The position numbers and the translations under genes were made by a program. The notes under the pieces are model-generated. The model was not told where the DNA came from, searched no databases, and saw nothing but the letters and a program-made list of their open reading frames with translations. From Candidatus Faecivicinus avistercoris (lineage in GTDB: Bacteria; Bacillota; Clostridia; Christensenellales; Aristaeellaceae), in the NCBI GenBank assembly GCA_018716805.1, contig DVJL01000032.1, positions 1 through 64,000 of the forward strand: a stretch of DNA of 64,000 bases, read 5' to 3'. Below, piece after piece: positions 53,189 through 61,121 of this stretch; the stretch's first letter is position 1, and each line of letters opens with the position of its first letter.

Positions 53189-54231
53189 TCAGGCTGCGGG
53201 TTCACTTTCGCATGCGCTGTGGTCGAGGCCATCACAGTTGTAGTGGCCGTCAATTCCACAGGACGCCGCGCTGTGGTCAAGTCCGTCGCAGTTGTAGTGG
53301 CCGTCGGTGCCACAGGACGCCGCGCTGTGGTCAAGCCCGTCGCAGTTGTAGTGGCCGTCGGTTCCGCAGTTTGCCGCGCTATGGTCTCCCGCATCGCCCG
53401 CATGGTGAGCACCGCACGTTCCCAGGGTATGATCCTCGCCGTCGCAGAGATAGCCGCCGCAGGCAGGGCACTGGGCGTGATCGGCCTCATGGCCGTAGAT
53501 CTCGCAACCGCGATGGCCGCACGCCTGCTCGGTGTGGTCTCCGTGGTCCTTGTAGCACCACGGCTCGCCGCAGACGATGCACGTGTTATGCTGTTGGACT
53601 TCGAGCAGGGATAGTCCTCGCCGCAGGAATCGCAGTGGTGAATGGGATCGCCCATGCACAGCGTATGTCCCTCGTCGCAGAACTCGCTGATGAGCGTCGT
53701 ATGCTCGGAAGAGCCGTCGTTAATTTCGCCGCAGTTCGGGCAGATGTTCAGCGAATCGGCCGCGCTGAATTCGGATTCAGACTGCCAGAGGGAGACCTCG
53801 CAGGCATCGTCGATCGCGAGATCAACGCCGTCCAAATCGACCTCCTCGGAGAAGATCGCAAAGCCGTCCGTGTCCGCCAGCTCGGCCACCTCCACGCCAT
53901 TGACCGAAACAACCGTCGCCGCGCCATTCACGCGCTCAAAGCCCAGCGCATCGAGCGCGCCGTCGACGGTCAGCGCCGGCTCCAGCAGCGAAAGAGCGCT
54001 CCACAGGCTGGCATAGCGCGCGTCGTAGTCATCGCCGCTCGAAGCAAAGGCGTCGAATACCTCGGTTCCGTCTCCCGCTCCAATCAGGACATAGCTTTCG
54101 CTGCCGGAATCGTCAAAGCGGATCAGCAGAGAGCGATCCTCCAGGGCAACCGGTCCGGCGACGCTTTCCGCCAGGCCGGCACAGCTCAGCAGCCAGATCA
54201 ACGCAACAGCTGCCGCAATCCATTTCTTCAT
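53189..54231 (-). pseudogene. Secreted Cys/His-rich repeat protein, frameshifted
   Basis: The gene starts at an ATG 8 bases after GGAGG and encodes a signal peptide (MKKWIAAAVALIWLLSC, cleavage near GLAES), an acidic domain (about 25-165) and zinc-ribbon-like pairs (ICPNCGEIND, HHCDSCGEDYPC). At about 53600 the Cys/His pattern jumps to another frame, a -1 shift, and continues as QQHNTCIVCGEPWCY, CPACGGYLCDG and three near-identical 18-residue repeats (GHYNCDGLDHSAASCGTD). No slippery heptamer is visible at the junction, so this is a mutation or a read error rather than clear programmed frameshifting. The intact protein would be about 345 residues. It may bind many zinc ions outside the cell. 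Confidence 0.75.
53217..53396 (-). repeat. 54-bp tandem repeats in the Cys/His protein gene
   Basis: Three near-identical 54-base units with starts at 53235, 53289 and 53343 plus partial edges encode the 18-residue repeat. A length multiple of three keeps the frame; the units differ at few bases, suggesting recent expansion. Confidence 0.85.
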
Positions 54232-54557
54232 AACAAACACCTCCATAAAATCGGCGATGCGCATCGCTGCGCACCCTTCCCTATCGGGTCTATCCTTTGA
54301 CGCCATTTCTTTCCGGAAAGTTCCGGAAAAATGCGGCGCATCTGTGTCGATTTTCGTGAGATTCCGAGGCAAGCTGAAATTGCATTCCCCGAAGTCCGTT
54401 TGAAAAGGGAAAACTCGTGGATTCAGCGGCGGCGACGCGGCAAAATAAACTTTTCAGGGATTTCCAAACGGTTTCTAATCCGCCTCTAATTTTTTCACAG
54501 GACAGCTTAATCCACGCGCGCTATAATACAGTCATCCACTGAAGGGAGAGAATGGAC
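54232..54557 (+). other. Divergent intergenic region with TTCCGGAA palindromes
   Basis: No gene seen. It contains two copies of TTCCGGAA (54311-54318 and 54321-54328), ten bases apart, and the promoter of the DUF4342 gene (54499-54527). A clear promoter for the Cys/His gene was not found. Confidence 0.55.
54499..54527 (+). promoter_or_regulatory. Promoter of the DUF4342 two-component operon
   Basis: AGGACA and TATAAT are 17 bases apart, ending about 30 bases before the DUF4342 start. Confidence 0.55.
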
Positions 54558-55076
54558 ATGACAGAAAGCGAAAAGATTGCAAAACTCTGCGAAAAGGCCA
54601 ACGTGACGGAATCCGAAGCGCGCGAAATTCTCGAGCAGGTGAATTGGGATTTGCTCGACGCGATCCTGCTGCTCGAACGGCAGGGACGGCTCAAGGATGC
54701 CTCCGCGCACTATTCCACACAGCGCGACGAATCCGCGGAGAGCGGCGAACAGGCCTCCGATTTCAAGCAGCGGGCGTCGAGCGTCGGTGCCATGCTCCAG
54801 CGCGCGATCCAGGTCGGCAACGCGAATTCGTTCGTCGTCAGCCGAAAGGGCAAGCGCCTGTTCAGCCTTTCGGTCACGGCGATGGCAATCCTGCTGGTCT
54901 GCGCCAACGTCTGGCTGCTGATCGCGCTCGTCGCCGGGCTGTTCTTCGGGCTGCGCTATTCGATTGAAGGCGAGCAGCTCGGCAAGCCCTCCGTCAACGA
55001 CGTGATGGACAAGGCCGCGACCGCTGCCGAAAACGTCCGCGTAACGGTCGTGGACAGCTTTCGGGACAAAAAGTAA
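54558..55076 (+). CDS. DUF4342-type membrane-associated protein with UBA-like N-terminus
   Basis: A 172-residue protein. The first 40 residues form a three-helix UBA/TS-N-like unit (VTESEAREILEQVNWDLLDA). The middle is a flexible charged region, and the C-terminal DUF4342 part holds a hydrophobic segment (LFSLSVTAMAILLVCANVWL) that likely lies in the membrane. It is the first gene of an operon with a response regulator and kinase, so it could be a signalling accessory. GGGAG lies nine bases before the chosen ATG (a second ATG is six bases upstream). Confidence 0.78.
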   Translation: MTESEKIAKLCEKANVTESEAREILEQVNWDLLDAILLLERQGRLKDASAHYSTQRDESAESGEQASDFKQRASSVGAMLQRAIQVGNANSFVVSRKGKRLFSLSVTAMAILLVCANVWLLIALVAGLFFGLRYSIEGEQLGKPSVNDVMDKAATAAENVRVTVVDSFRDKK

Positions 55077-55165
55077 GCCGCCGGCAGGAATTGCAGGCCG
55101 CGGCGTCGAATGAATGCCCGTCCGCGCCCAGAGGCGGCGGACATATTGGAACGGAGGCATGGAAA

Positions 55166-55855
55166 TTGGATCGAATCCTGATCGTCGAAGACGAGGAAAA
55201 GCTGGCCCGCTTTCTTGAACTGGAGCTTGCGCACGAGGGCTATGCCGTCGAGAAGGCGTTTGACGGCCGGACGGGACTGGATCTCGCGGAGAACGGCGGA
55301 TTCGACCTGATCCTGCTGGACGTGATGCTCCCCGGCATGAGCGGCCTGGAAGTGCTGCGCCGGCTGCGGCGGACGGACGCCGTTCCCGTCATCGTGCTGA
55401 CCGCGCGCGACGCGGTCATGGACAAGGTCACGGGGCTGGATATGGGCGCGAACGACTACATCACCAAGCCGTTTGAAATCGAAGAACTGCTCGCGCGCAT
55501 TCGCGCTGCGCTTCGCTCGGGCGGGCATTCCGATCCCGCGTCCTCCGGCGTGCTCGTTTCCGGCGGGCTGACCCTCGATCCGGCGCGGCGGACGGTTCTG
55601 TGGAACGGCACGCCGGTCGCGCTGACCAACCGCGAATTCGAGCTGCTTCGGACGCTGATGCGCAACCGGGGCATCGTGATGACGCGCGAAAAGCTGCTCG
55701 AACAGGTCTGGGGCTACGACTACGCCGGAGAGACGAACGTCGTCGACGTCTACATCCGCTACCTGCGCCAGAAGATCGACGACGCGTTCGGCGTCAAGCT
55801 GATCCACACCGTCCGCGGCGTTGGATACGCGTTCCGCGACGCGGAGGGACGATGA
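55166..55855 (+). CDS. OmpR-family response regulator
   Basis: A 229-residue regulator. Receiver motifs VEDEEK, LILLDVMLPGMSG, LTARD and KPFEIEELLAR, and winged helix ending GVGYAFRDAEG. It starts at TTG, eight bases after ACGGAGG; the nearby ATG at 55159 is out of frame. It overlaps the kinase gene by 4 bases (ATGA). It probably acts with the kinase on an envelope signal. Confidence 0.9.
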   Translation: MDRILIVEDEEKLARFLELELAHEGYAVEKAFDGRTGLDLAENGGFDLILLDVMLPGMSGLEVLRRLRRTDAVPVIVLTARDAVMDKVTGLDMGANDYITKPFEIEELLARIRAALRSGGHSDPASSGVLVSGGLTLDPARRTVLWNGTPVALTNREFELLRTLMRNRGIVMTREKLLEQVWGYDYAGETNVVDVYIRYLRQKIDDAFGVKLIHTVRGVGYAFRDAEGR

Positions 55856-57168
55856 GCGAGACGAGACGCGTGCGCTCGATCGCGCGCAAGATCGGCAATT
55901 CGTGGACGATGCGGACGCTCGGCATCCTGCTGGCGCTCGACATCGCCCTGATTGCGCTGACGTTCGCCGGCTGCGCATACTTCTGGGAGCGCTCGGTCTC
56001 GGGCGACGGCTGGTCGCTTGAGCTGCCGCGCGACGTCGAGTGGGAGGAACCCCGGTCGGTCTCGACGCTCGGCAGGATCGAATACAGCTTCCAATCGCCC
56101 GACGGCGTCTGGCACACGGCGGCCATCGGTCCGGCGCTCGAAGCCGCCCTCCCTTTCGCCGCCGCGCTGGGCGCATTCGAGGCCGTTTTGCTGCTCTTCC
56201 ACGCGGCGCAGGCGCATCGAGCCGCGCAAAAGCTGCTGCGGCCGCTCGACCGCATGGCGCGGGACATGCGCGCGGTCAGCCAGGCGCGGGCGGGAGACGC
56301 GCGCTATGAGGACCGCCTGCGCGATCTGGAGAACGCCATCGAGCACATCAGCCCGACCCAGCCGGGCGAGCGGCTCCAGACGGGCGCGCGCGAGCTGACC
56401 GGTCTGGAAAACGCCGTCAATGGGCTGCTGGTGCGCATGCGCGAGTCGTACCGCCAGCAGGCGCAGTTCGTCTCCGACGCCTCACATGAGCTGCGCACAC
56501 CGATCGCCGTCATTCAGGGATACGCTCACCTGCTCGCCCGCTGGGGCAAGGACGATTCTCAGGTGCTCGACGAATCCATCGCCGCCATCCAGTCGGAATC
56601 CGACTATATGAAGAAGCTGGTCGAGGAGCTGCTGTTCCTCGCGCGCGGCGAAATCGGGCGGAATCCATTTGAACCCAAGCCGATTTCCCTGACCGCGCTG
56701 ATCCGCGAAGTCTGCGACGAGAGCGCCATGATCGATTCCGCGCACCAATGGCGGTTTCGCGATACGCGCTCCGCGGGCGAAGCGCGCATCATCGCCGATG
56801 CGGAGATGCTCAAGCAGTGCGCGCGGGTGTTGTGCGAAAACGCGCAGAAGTACACGCCGGAAGGCGGCACGATTTCTCTCGGGGTAGCCGAATGCGGCAA
56901 ATGGACGGAATTCTTCGTGCAGGACGAGGGCATCGGCATCGGCCGCAAGGACATCTCCCACATCTTCGACCGGTTTTATCGTTCCGATCCCGCCCGTGGC
57001 CGCAACAGCGGCGGCTCGGGGCTGGGGCTGGCCATCGCGAACTGGATCGTCGAGCGGCACGGCGGCTCGTTCGACGTCGTCTCCGTCGAGGGCGCCGGCA
57101 CGCGCTTTACCGTCCGCCTGCCCACGGCCGGTCCCGACGCCTCCCCGACAGCGCAGGAGGCGCAGTGA
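55852..57168 (+). CDS. Sensor histidine kinase
   Basis: A 438-residue kinase. Two membrane segments (about 20-45 and 90-115) flank a short extracellular loop of about 45 residues (aromatic and acidic, EEPRSVSTLGRIEYSFQSP). Then a HAMP-like linker, the phospho-acceptor SDASHELRTPIAVIQG, NAQKYTPEG, DEGIGIG and GSGLGLAIANWIV. The small outer loop suggests it senses the membrane or a partner such as the DUF4342 protein. Confidence 0.9.
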   Translation: MSETRRVRSIARKIGNSWTMRTLGILLALDIALIALTFAGCAYFWERSVSGDGWSLELPRDVEWEEPRSVSTLGRIEYSFQSPDGVWHTAAIGPALEAALPFAAALGAFEAVLLLFHAAQAHRAAQKLLRPLDRMARDMRAVSQARAGDARYEDRLRDLENAIEHISPTQPGERLQTGARELTGLENAVNGLLVRMRESYRQQAQFVSDASHELRTPIAVIQGYAHLLARWGKDDSQVLDESIAAIQSESDYMKKLVEELLFLARGEIGRNPFEPKPISLTALIREVCDESAMIDSAHQWRFRDTRSAGEARIIADAEMLKQCARVLCENAQKYTPEGGTISLGVAECGKWTEFFVQDEGIGIGRKDISHIFDRFYRSDPARGRNSGGSGLGLAIANWIVERHGGSFDVVSVEGAGTRFTVRLPTAGPDASPTAQEAQ

Positions 57169-57208
57169 TTGCAAAGCGCCGCCTTCTTCAAATCCCGCCT
57201 CTATGCGA

Positions 57209-57237
57209 TTGACATTTGCACCCAAAAGCGTTATAAT
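57209..57237 (+). promoter_or_regulatory. Consensus SigA promoter of the GDPD gene
   Basis: TTGACA and TATAAT, both perfect, are exactly 17 bases apart; the ATG lies 47 bases downstream after AGGAGG. Confidence 0.85.
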
Positions 57238-57283
57238 TGGGTTATGAACTGGCCCTGCGGCGGGCAATGAGGAGGAATATGCC

Positions 57284-58015
57284 ATGCAGGTTATCTACGG
57301 ACATCGCGGCGCATCGGGCTATGCGCCGGAAAACACGCTGGAAGCCTTTGAACTCGCGGCGAAGATGGGCGCCTTTGGCGTCGAACTGGACGTGCACGTC
57401 TGCAAGGACGGCGAGCTGATCGTCGCCCACGACGAGACGATCGACCGCGTTTCGGACGGCAGCGGCCTCATCTGCGAGATGACGACCGCCGAGCTGAAGA
57501 AATTCCATTTCAACAAGACGCACCCGGAGTACAAAAACGCCACCGTGCCGACGCTGCGCGAGGTCTACGAGCTGCTCAAGCCCTATGGCCTGCACGTCAA
57601 CGTCGAGTTGAAGAACAGCCGGATCCGCTATCCGCGGCTGGAGGAAAAGTGCGTCGAACTGGCCGCGAAGATGGGCATGTCCGACCGCATCCTCTATTCC
57701 AGCTTCAATCATCACAGCCTGCTCTACCTCAAGGAGCTGGACGCTTCGCTCAAGTGCGGCACGCTGTACGATGCGACGCTCGTCCGCCCGTGGGACTATG
57801 CCCACAGCCTCGGCATGAACGCCATCCATCCGCATTTCTCGGAATTGCAGATCGACGGCGAATGCGAGCGCGCGCATGCGCTGGGCCTCGAGGTCAACCC
57901 GTGGACGGTCAACGAAGAAGAGGACATCCGCGATACCATCCGCGCAGGCGCCGACCGCATCATCACCAACTATCCAGACCGCGCGCTGGCCATCTTGAAA
58001 GAAATGGCCGGTTGA
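57284..58015 (+). CDS. Glycerophosphodiester phosphodiesterase (GDPD family)
   Basis: A 243-residue TIM-barrel enzyme without signal peptide, so cytosolic. The catalytic region reads GHRGASGYAPENTLEAF and GVELDVHVCKDGELIVAHDE, giving the conserved His, Glu and Asp. It hydrolyses glycerophosphodiesters to glycerol-3-phosphate and an alcohol. The C-terminal NPWTVNEEEDI is also typical. It is followed by the hairpin-rich element. Confidence 0.94.
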   Translation: MQVIYGHRGASGYAPENTLEAFELAAKMGAFGVELDVHVCKDGELIVAHDETIDRVSDGSGLICEMTTAELKKFHFNKTHPEYKNATVPTLREVYELLKPYGLHVNVELKNSRIRYPRLEEKCVELAAKMGMSDRILYSSFNHHSLLYLKELDASLKCGTLYDATLVRPWDYAHSLGMNAIHPHFSELQIDGECERAHALGLEVNPWTVNEEEDIRDTIRAGADRIITNYPDRALAILKEMAG

Positions 58016-58018
58016 CGG

Positions 58019-58421
58019 GCAGAATCCGCCTGAAAGGGCGGATTTCAGCTTGTCAAAAAAGCCTTTTTGCCAAGCTGGTGGACGAGGGAGTAAACTCCCC
58101 CGCCAGGTGCCGCGCCTCAAATTTTCAATTTGAGCCGTGGCAGTTTCGCCCAAAGGCGAAACCGCAGAATCCTGTGGATTCTGCGCCTCCTACCACCCCC
58201 TCCAGTTTCCGCTAAAATCCTTCGGATTTCCGGGCGCGGAAACTGCAAGGAAGCGATTTTTGCTCTGGGAAATGGGATTTCCCGACACAAAAATCAGCGC
58301 CCGTTCCCGACGCGCAGGTCGTCGGGAACGATTTTTATGCGAGAGGGCTGCGGCCCTCTCGCGTTCTCCTAGGTTTTTTGACAACCTGAATCCGCCTGAA
58401 AGGGCGGATTTTTTGCATGAT
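58019..58421 (+). repeat. Hairpin-packed intergenic element (about 390 bp)
   Basis: A non-coding stretch composed mostly of hairpins. A 24-base direct repeat (itself a hairpin, stem AATCCGCC/GGCGGATT) is found at both ends (58022-58045 and 58388-58411). Inside it lie 11-base inverted arms TTGTCAAAAAA (58050-58060) and TTTTTTGACAA (58374-58384). Between them are further hairpins: 58086-58099, 58116-58134, 58143-58162, 58164-58184, 58203-58245, 58302-58330 and 58339-58362. The last copy ends in TTTTTT and can act as terminator. No protein frame of conviction crosses it. It may be a mobile palindromic element or a structured RNA. Confidence 0.8.
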
Positions 58422-58426
58422 TTTTG

Positions 58427-58455
58427 TTGACAGGCCATGTAAACGGGCATAAAAT
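58427..58455 (+). promoter_or_regulatory. Promoter of the MATE transporter gene
   Basis: TTGACA and TAAAAT are exactly 17 bases apart, just after the hairpin element. Confidence 0.7.
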
Positions 58456-58511
58456 AGGGAGGATGGAATGCCGCAGGTCTTCCATGAAATTTTACAAAGG
58501 AAGCGTTGCTC

Positions 58512-59885
58512 ATGAACAGCATGACGCAGGGACGTCCGCTCCCGCTGATCCTTCGGTTCACACTTCCGCTCCTGCTGGGCAATCTGTTTCAGCAGGCCTA
58601 CAACATGGCCGATGCCGCGATCGTCAGCCGCTATCTCGGCACGAATGCGCTGGCCGCGGTCGGCACGTCGAGCAGCGTCCAGTTTCTGGTCATCGGCTTC
58701 TGCACAGGCGCGTGCTGCGGCTTCGCCATCCCGATTGCGCAGACGTTTGGCGCGGAGGATCACCGCACGATGCGGCGGCTGATCTTTCACGGCATGGCGC
58801 TGACACTCGGCATTGCCGTGCTGCTGACGACGGCCTGTGCGCTGCTCTGCCCGCAGATCCTGCACCTGCTCTCCACCTCGGCGGAGATCTTCGACGACGC
58901 CTACGCCTACCTGCTCATCATCTTTCTGGGCATTCCGTTTACGCTTCTGTACAACCTGCTGTCCGCGATCCTGCGCGCCGTGGGCGACAGCCGCACGCCG
59001 TTTCTGTTTCTGGCGCTGTCGGCGTTTTTGAACATCATTCTCGACCTGCTGGCCGTGGTCGTGTTCGGCATGGGCGTGGCCGGCGCGGCGCTGGCGACCA
59101 TCGCTTCGCAGGCGGTCAGCGGCGTGCTCTGCTGGCGCTACATCTCGCGCCACGTTCCGGTATTGTGGTTCGGCCGCGAGAGCATGAAGTTTGACGTCAC
59201 GATGACGAAGCTGATGCTCAAAATGGGCCTCCCGATGGGCCTGCAATCGTCCATCACCGCCATCGGCAGCATGGTCATGCAGTCGGCGAACAACAACCTG
59301 GGCAGCGTCTACACTTCCGGCTTTACCGCAGGGATGCGCATCAAACAGCTGGCGATGTGCCCCTTCGACGCGCTCGCGACGGCGGTTTCGACCTTCTGCG
59401 GCCAGAACCTCGGCGCGCGCCATCCCGACCGCATCCGGCAGGGCATCCGGCTGGGGATCGCCGTCGGCGTGATCTACGGCGTGTTTGCAGGACTTCTGCT
59501 GATCTTTGCCGGACGGCCGCTCTCCATGATCTTCATCTCTGGCAGCGCCGCCGACGCGCCGGTGCTCGACGCGGCGACGCAGTACCTGCGCGCGATGGGC
59601 TTTTTCTACTGGGTGCTGGGCATCCTGAGCGTGGCGCGCATGGCGACGCAGGGTCTGGGCTTCGCCGGATTGGCGATCTTCTCCGGCGTCGTGGAAATGG
59701 CCGCGCGCATGATCGTCAGCCTAGTCTTCGTGCCGGTGTTCGGCTACGACGCCATCTGCTTTACCGACCAGTCCGCGTGGGTTTCGGCGTCTTTGTACAT
59801 CGCGCCGGTCTGCGCATGGTGCGTGCGAAAGATCACCCGCCGGCTCGCACAGCCGGACGCCACTGCGGTTTCGGAGCAGGCATAG
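58512..59885 (+). CDS. MATE-family efflux transporter
   Basis: A 457-residue protein of 12 membrane segments in two MatE halves. N-terminus PLPLILRFTLPLLLGNLFQQ and YNMADAAIVSRYLGTNALAA are MATE hallmarks; the second half has MGLPMGLQSSITAIGSMVMQ. MATE pumps export drugs or metabolites using Na+ or H+ gradients; substrate unknown. The ATG lacks a strong Shine-Dalgarno (AAAGGAAG, rather far). Confidence 0.93.
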   Translation: MNSMTQGRPLPLILRFTLPLLLGNLFQQAYNMADAAIVSRYLGTNALAAVGTSSSVQFLVIGFCTGACCGFAIPIAQTFGAEDHRTMRRLIFHGMALTLGIAVLLTTACALLCPQILHLLSTSAEIFDDAYAYLLIIFLGIPFTLLYNLLSAILRAVGDSRTPFLFLALSAFLNIILDLLAVVVFGMGVAGAALATIASQAVSGVLCWRYISRHVPVLWFGRESMKFDVTMTKLMLKMGLPMGLQSSITAIGSMVMQSANNNLGSVYTSGFTAGMRIKQLAMCPFDALATAVSTFCGQNLGARHPDRIRQGIRLGIAVGVIYGVFAGLLLIFAGRPLSMIFISGSAADAPVLDAATQYLRAMGFFYWVLGILSVARMATQGLGFAGLAIFSGVVEMAARMIVSLVFVPVFGYDAICFTDQSAWVSASLYIAPVCAWCVRKITRRLAQPDATAVSEQA

Positions 59886-59910
59886 CGCCTTTCTCCCTCG
59901 GTACGCAAGC

Positions 59911-59960
59911 AATTTTCCCTCCCGCGCATACTATATAGACAATGCACGGGAGGGAATTTT
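59911..59960 (+). promoter_or_regulatory. Hairpin burying the MFS gene's Shine-Dalgarno
   Basis: Two 18-base arms (59911-59928 and 59943-59960) pair at 15 of 18 positions around a 14-base loop. The 3' arm contains GGGAGGG, 6-7 bases before the ATG at 59962. Confidence 0.65.
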
Positions 59961-59961
59961 C

Positions 59962-61119
59962 ATGTCTTTTCGAGATTATCCATGGCGGTACGCGCTGTTT
60001 TTTATGGCCTACTATGCGGCCAATTCGGTCTTTCAGGGATATATGAGCCTCTACTATGCTGCGCGCGGGCTGGACGCGGCGCGCATCGGCGCGATCTTCT
60101 CCGCCATCGCGCTGGTGAGCGCCGCCGCGCAGCCCTGCTGGGGTCTGTGCGCCGACCGCGCGCGCAGCCGAAACCGCGTGCTGCGCCTGCTCGCGGCCGG
60201 ATCGTGCGCCACGGCGCTGTCCTTTCTGCTCGCCGATCGCTTTTTGCCGCTTCTGCTGCTGGGCTGCCTGTTCTCCTGCTTCTACACGTCCATTCAGCCC
60301 ATGGGCGATTCGATCGCGCTGACGGCGCTCAACGAACAGAACCAGCCGTTCGGCCCCGTCCGTCTCGCGGGCGGCGTGACGTTTGCGCTGGCATCGCTGG
60401 CGTTCGGCGCACTCATCGACGTTCCCGGAAGGGAAGCGTTGGCGGTCTGGTGCACAGCGGCACTGTGTCTGACGGTGATTCCCGCCAGCTATGCGCTTCC
60501 GGACACGCCGGGATACCAGTCGAGAGAGAACCGGAGGATGTCGATTGCCGCGCTCTTGAAGGATCGCGAGCTGATGCGGCTGATGCTGTTTATGCTGCCT
60601 ATGCAGATGACGATGGGCTATTTCTACACGTTCTTCTCACCGATGTTCTTGACCTTTGACGGTGCGAACGGCACGCTGCTCGGCTGGTGCTATTTCATTG
60701 CGACCATCGGCGAAATCCCCTATCTGCTGCTGTCCGACCGGCTGTACGACCGCTTCGGCGCAGGCCGGCTGATGTGCGCGGCCGGCGCGGCGCTGGCGCT
60801 GCGGTGGCTCCTGCTGGCGCTGACGCGCAACGTCGCCGTCATAATGGCCAGCCAGCTGCTGCACGGCTGGGGCTTCATCGTCATGACCGTCGCCATGGCC
60901 AAGCACATCTCGCGCACCGTGCCGGCCGGGCTGCAGGCGACCGGGCAGATGCTGCTGGCCGTGGTCAGCTACGGCTTTGCCCGCGCGATCGGCAATCTCG
61001 GCGGCGGGCTGCTCGCCGGCGCGCTCGGGCAGCAGAACGTATTCTACCTGACCAGTGGAATCTGCCTTCTGTCGCTCGTCCTGTTCGCGCCTTCCTTCTT
61101 CCGGCGAAGGCGCGCCTGA
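59962..61119 (+). CDS. Major facilitator superfamily transporter
   Basis: A 385-residue protein with 12 membrane segments; signature-like WGLCADRARSRNRVL (motif A region) between helices 2 and 3 and PYLLLSDRLYDRFGAGRL in the second half. It resembles the MFS_1-like / nucleoside or sugar permease group; substrate unknown. It converges tightly on the DUF2974 gene (2 bases). Confidence 0.88.
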   Translation: MSFRDYPWRYALFFMAYYAANSVFQGYMSLYYAARGLDAARIGAIFSAIALVSAAAQPCWGLCADRARSRNRVLRLLAAGSCATALSFLLADRFLPLLLLGCLFSCFYTSIQPMGDSIALTALNEQNQPFGPVRLAGGVTFALASLAFGALIDVPGREALAVWCTAALCLTVIPASYALPDTPGYQSRENRRMSIAALLKDRELMRLMLFMLPMQMTMGYFYTFFSPMFLTFDGANGTLLGWCYFIATIGEIPYLLLSDRLYDRFGAGRLMCAAGAALALRWLLLALTRNVAVIMASQLLHGWGFIVMTVAMAKHISRTVPAGLQATGQMLLAVVSYGFARAIGNLGGGLLAGALGQQNVFYLTSGICLLSLVLFAPSFFRRRRA

Positions 61120-61121
61120 CC

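Noticed and set aside
53217-53396. CRISPR-like tandem repeat
   Set aside because: The 54-base units are directly adjacent, in frame, and encode a Cys/His repeat; there are no unique spacers.
53595-53615. Programmed -1 ribosomal frameshift
   Set aside because: No X-XXY-YYZ slippery heptamer or obvious downstream pseudoknot is visible; mutation or sequencing error is simpler.
58019-58421. CRISPR array
   Set aside because: The repeats at the ends are only two and the hairpins inside differ from each other; there are no regular spacers and no cas genes.
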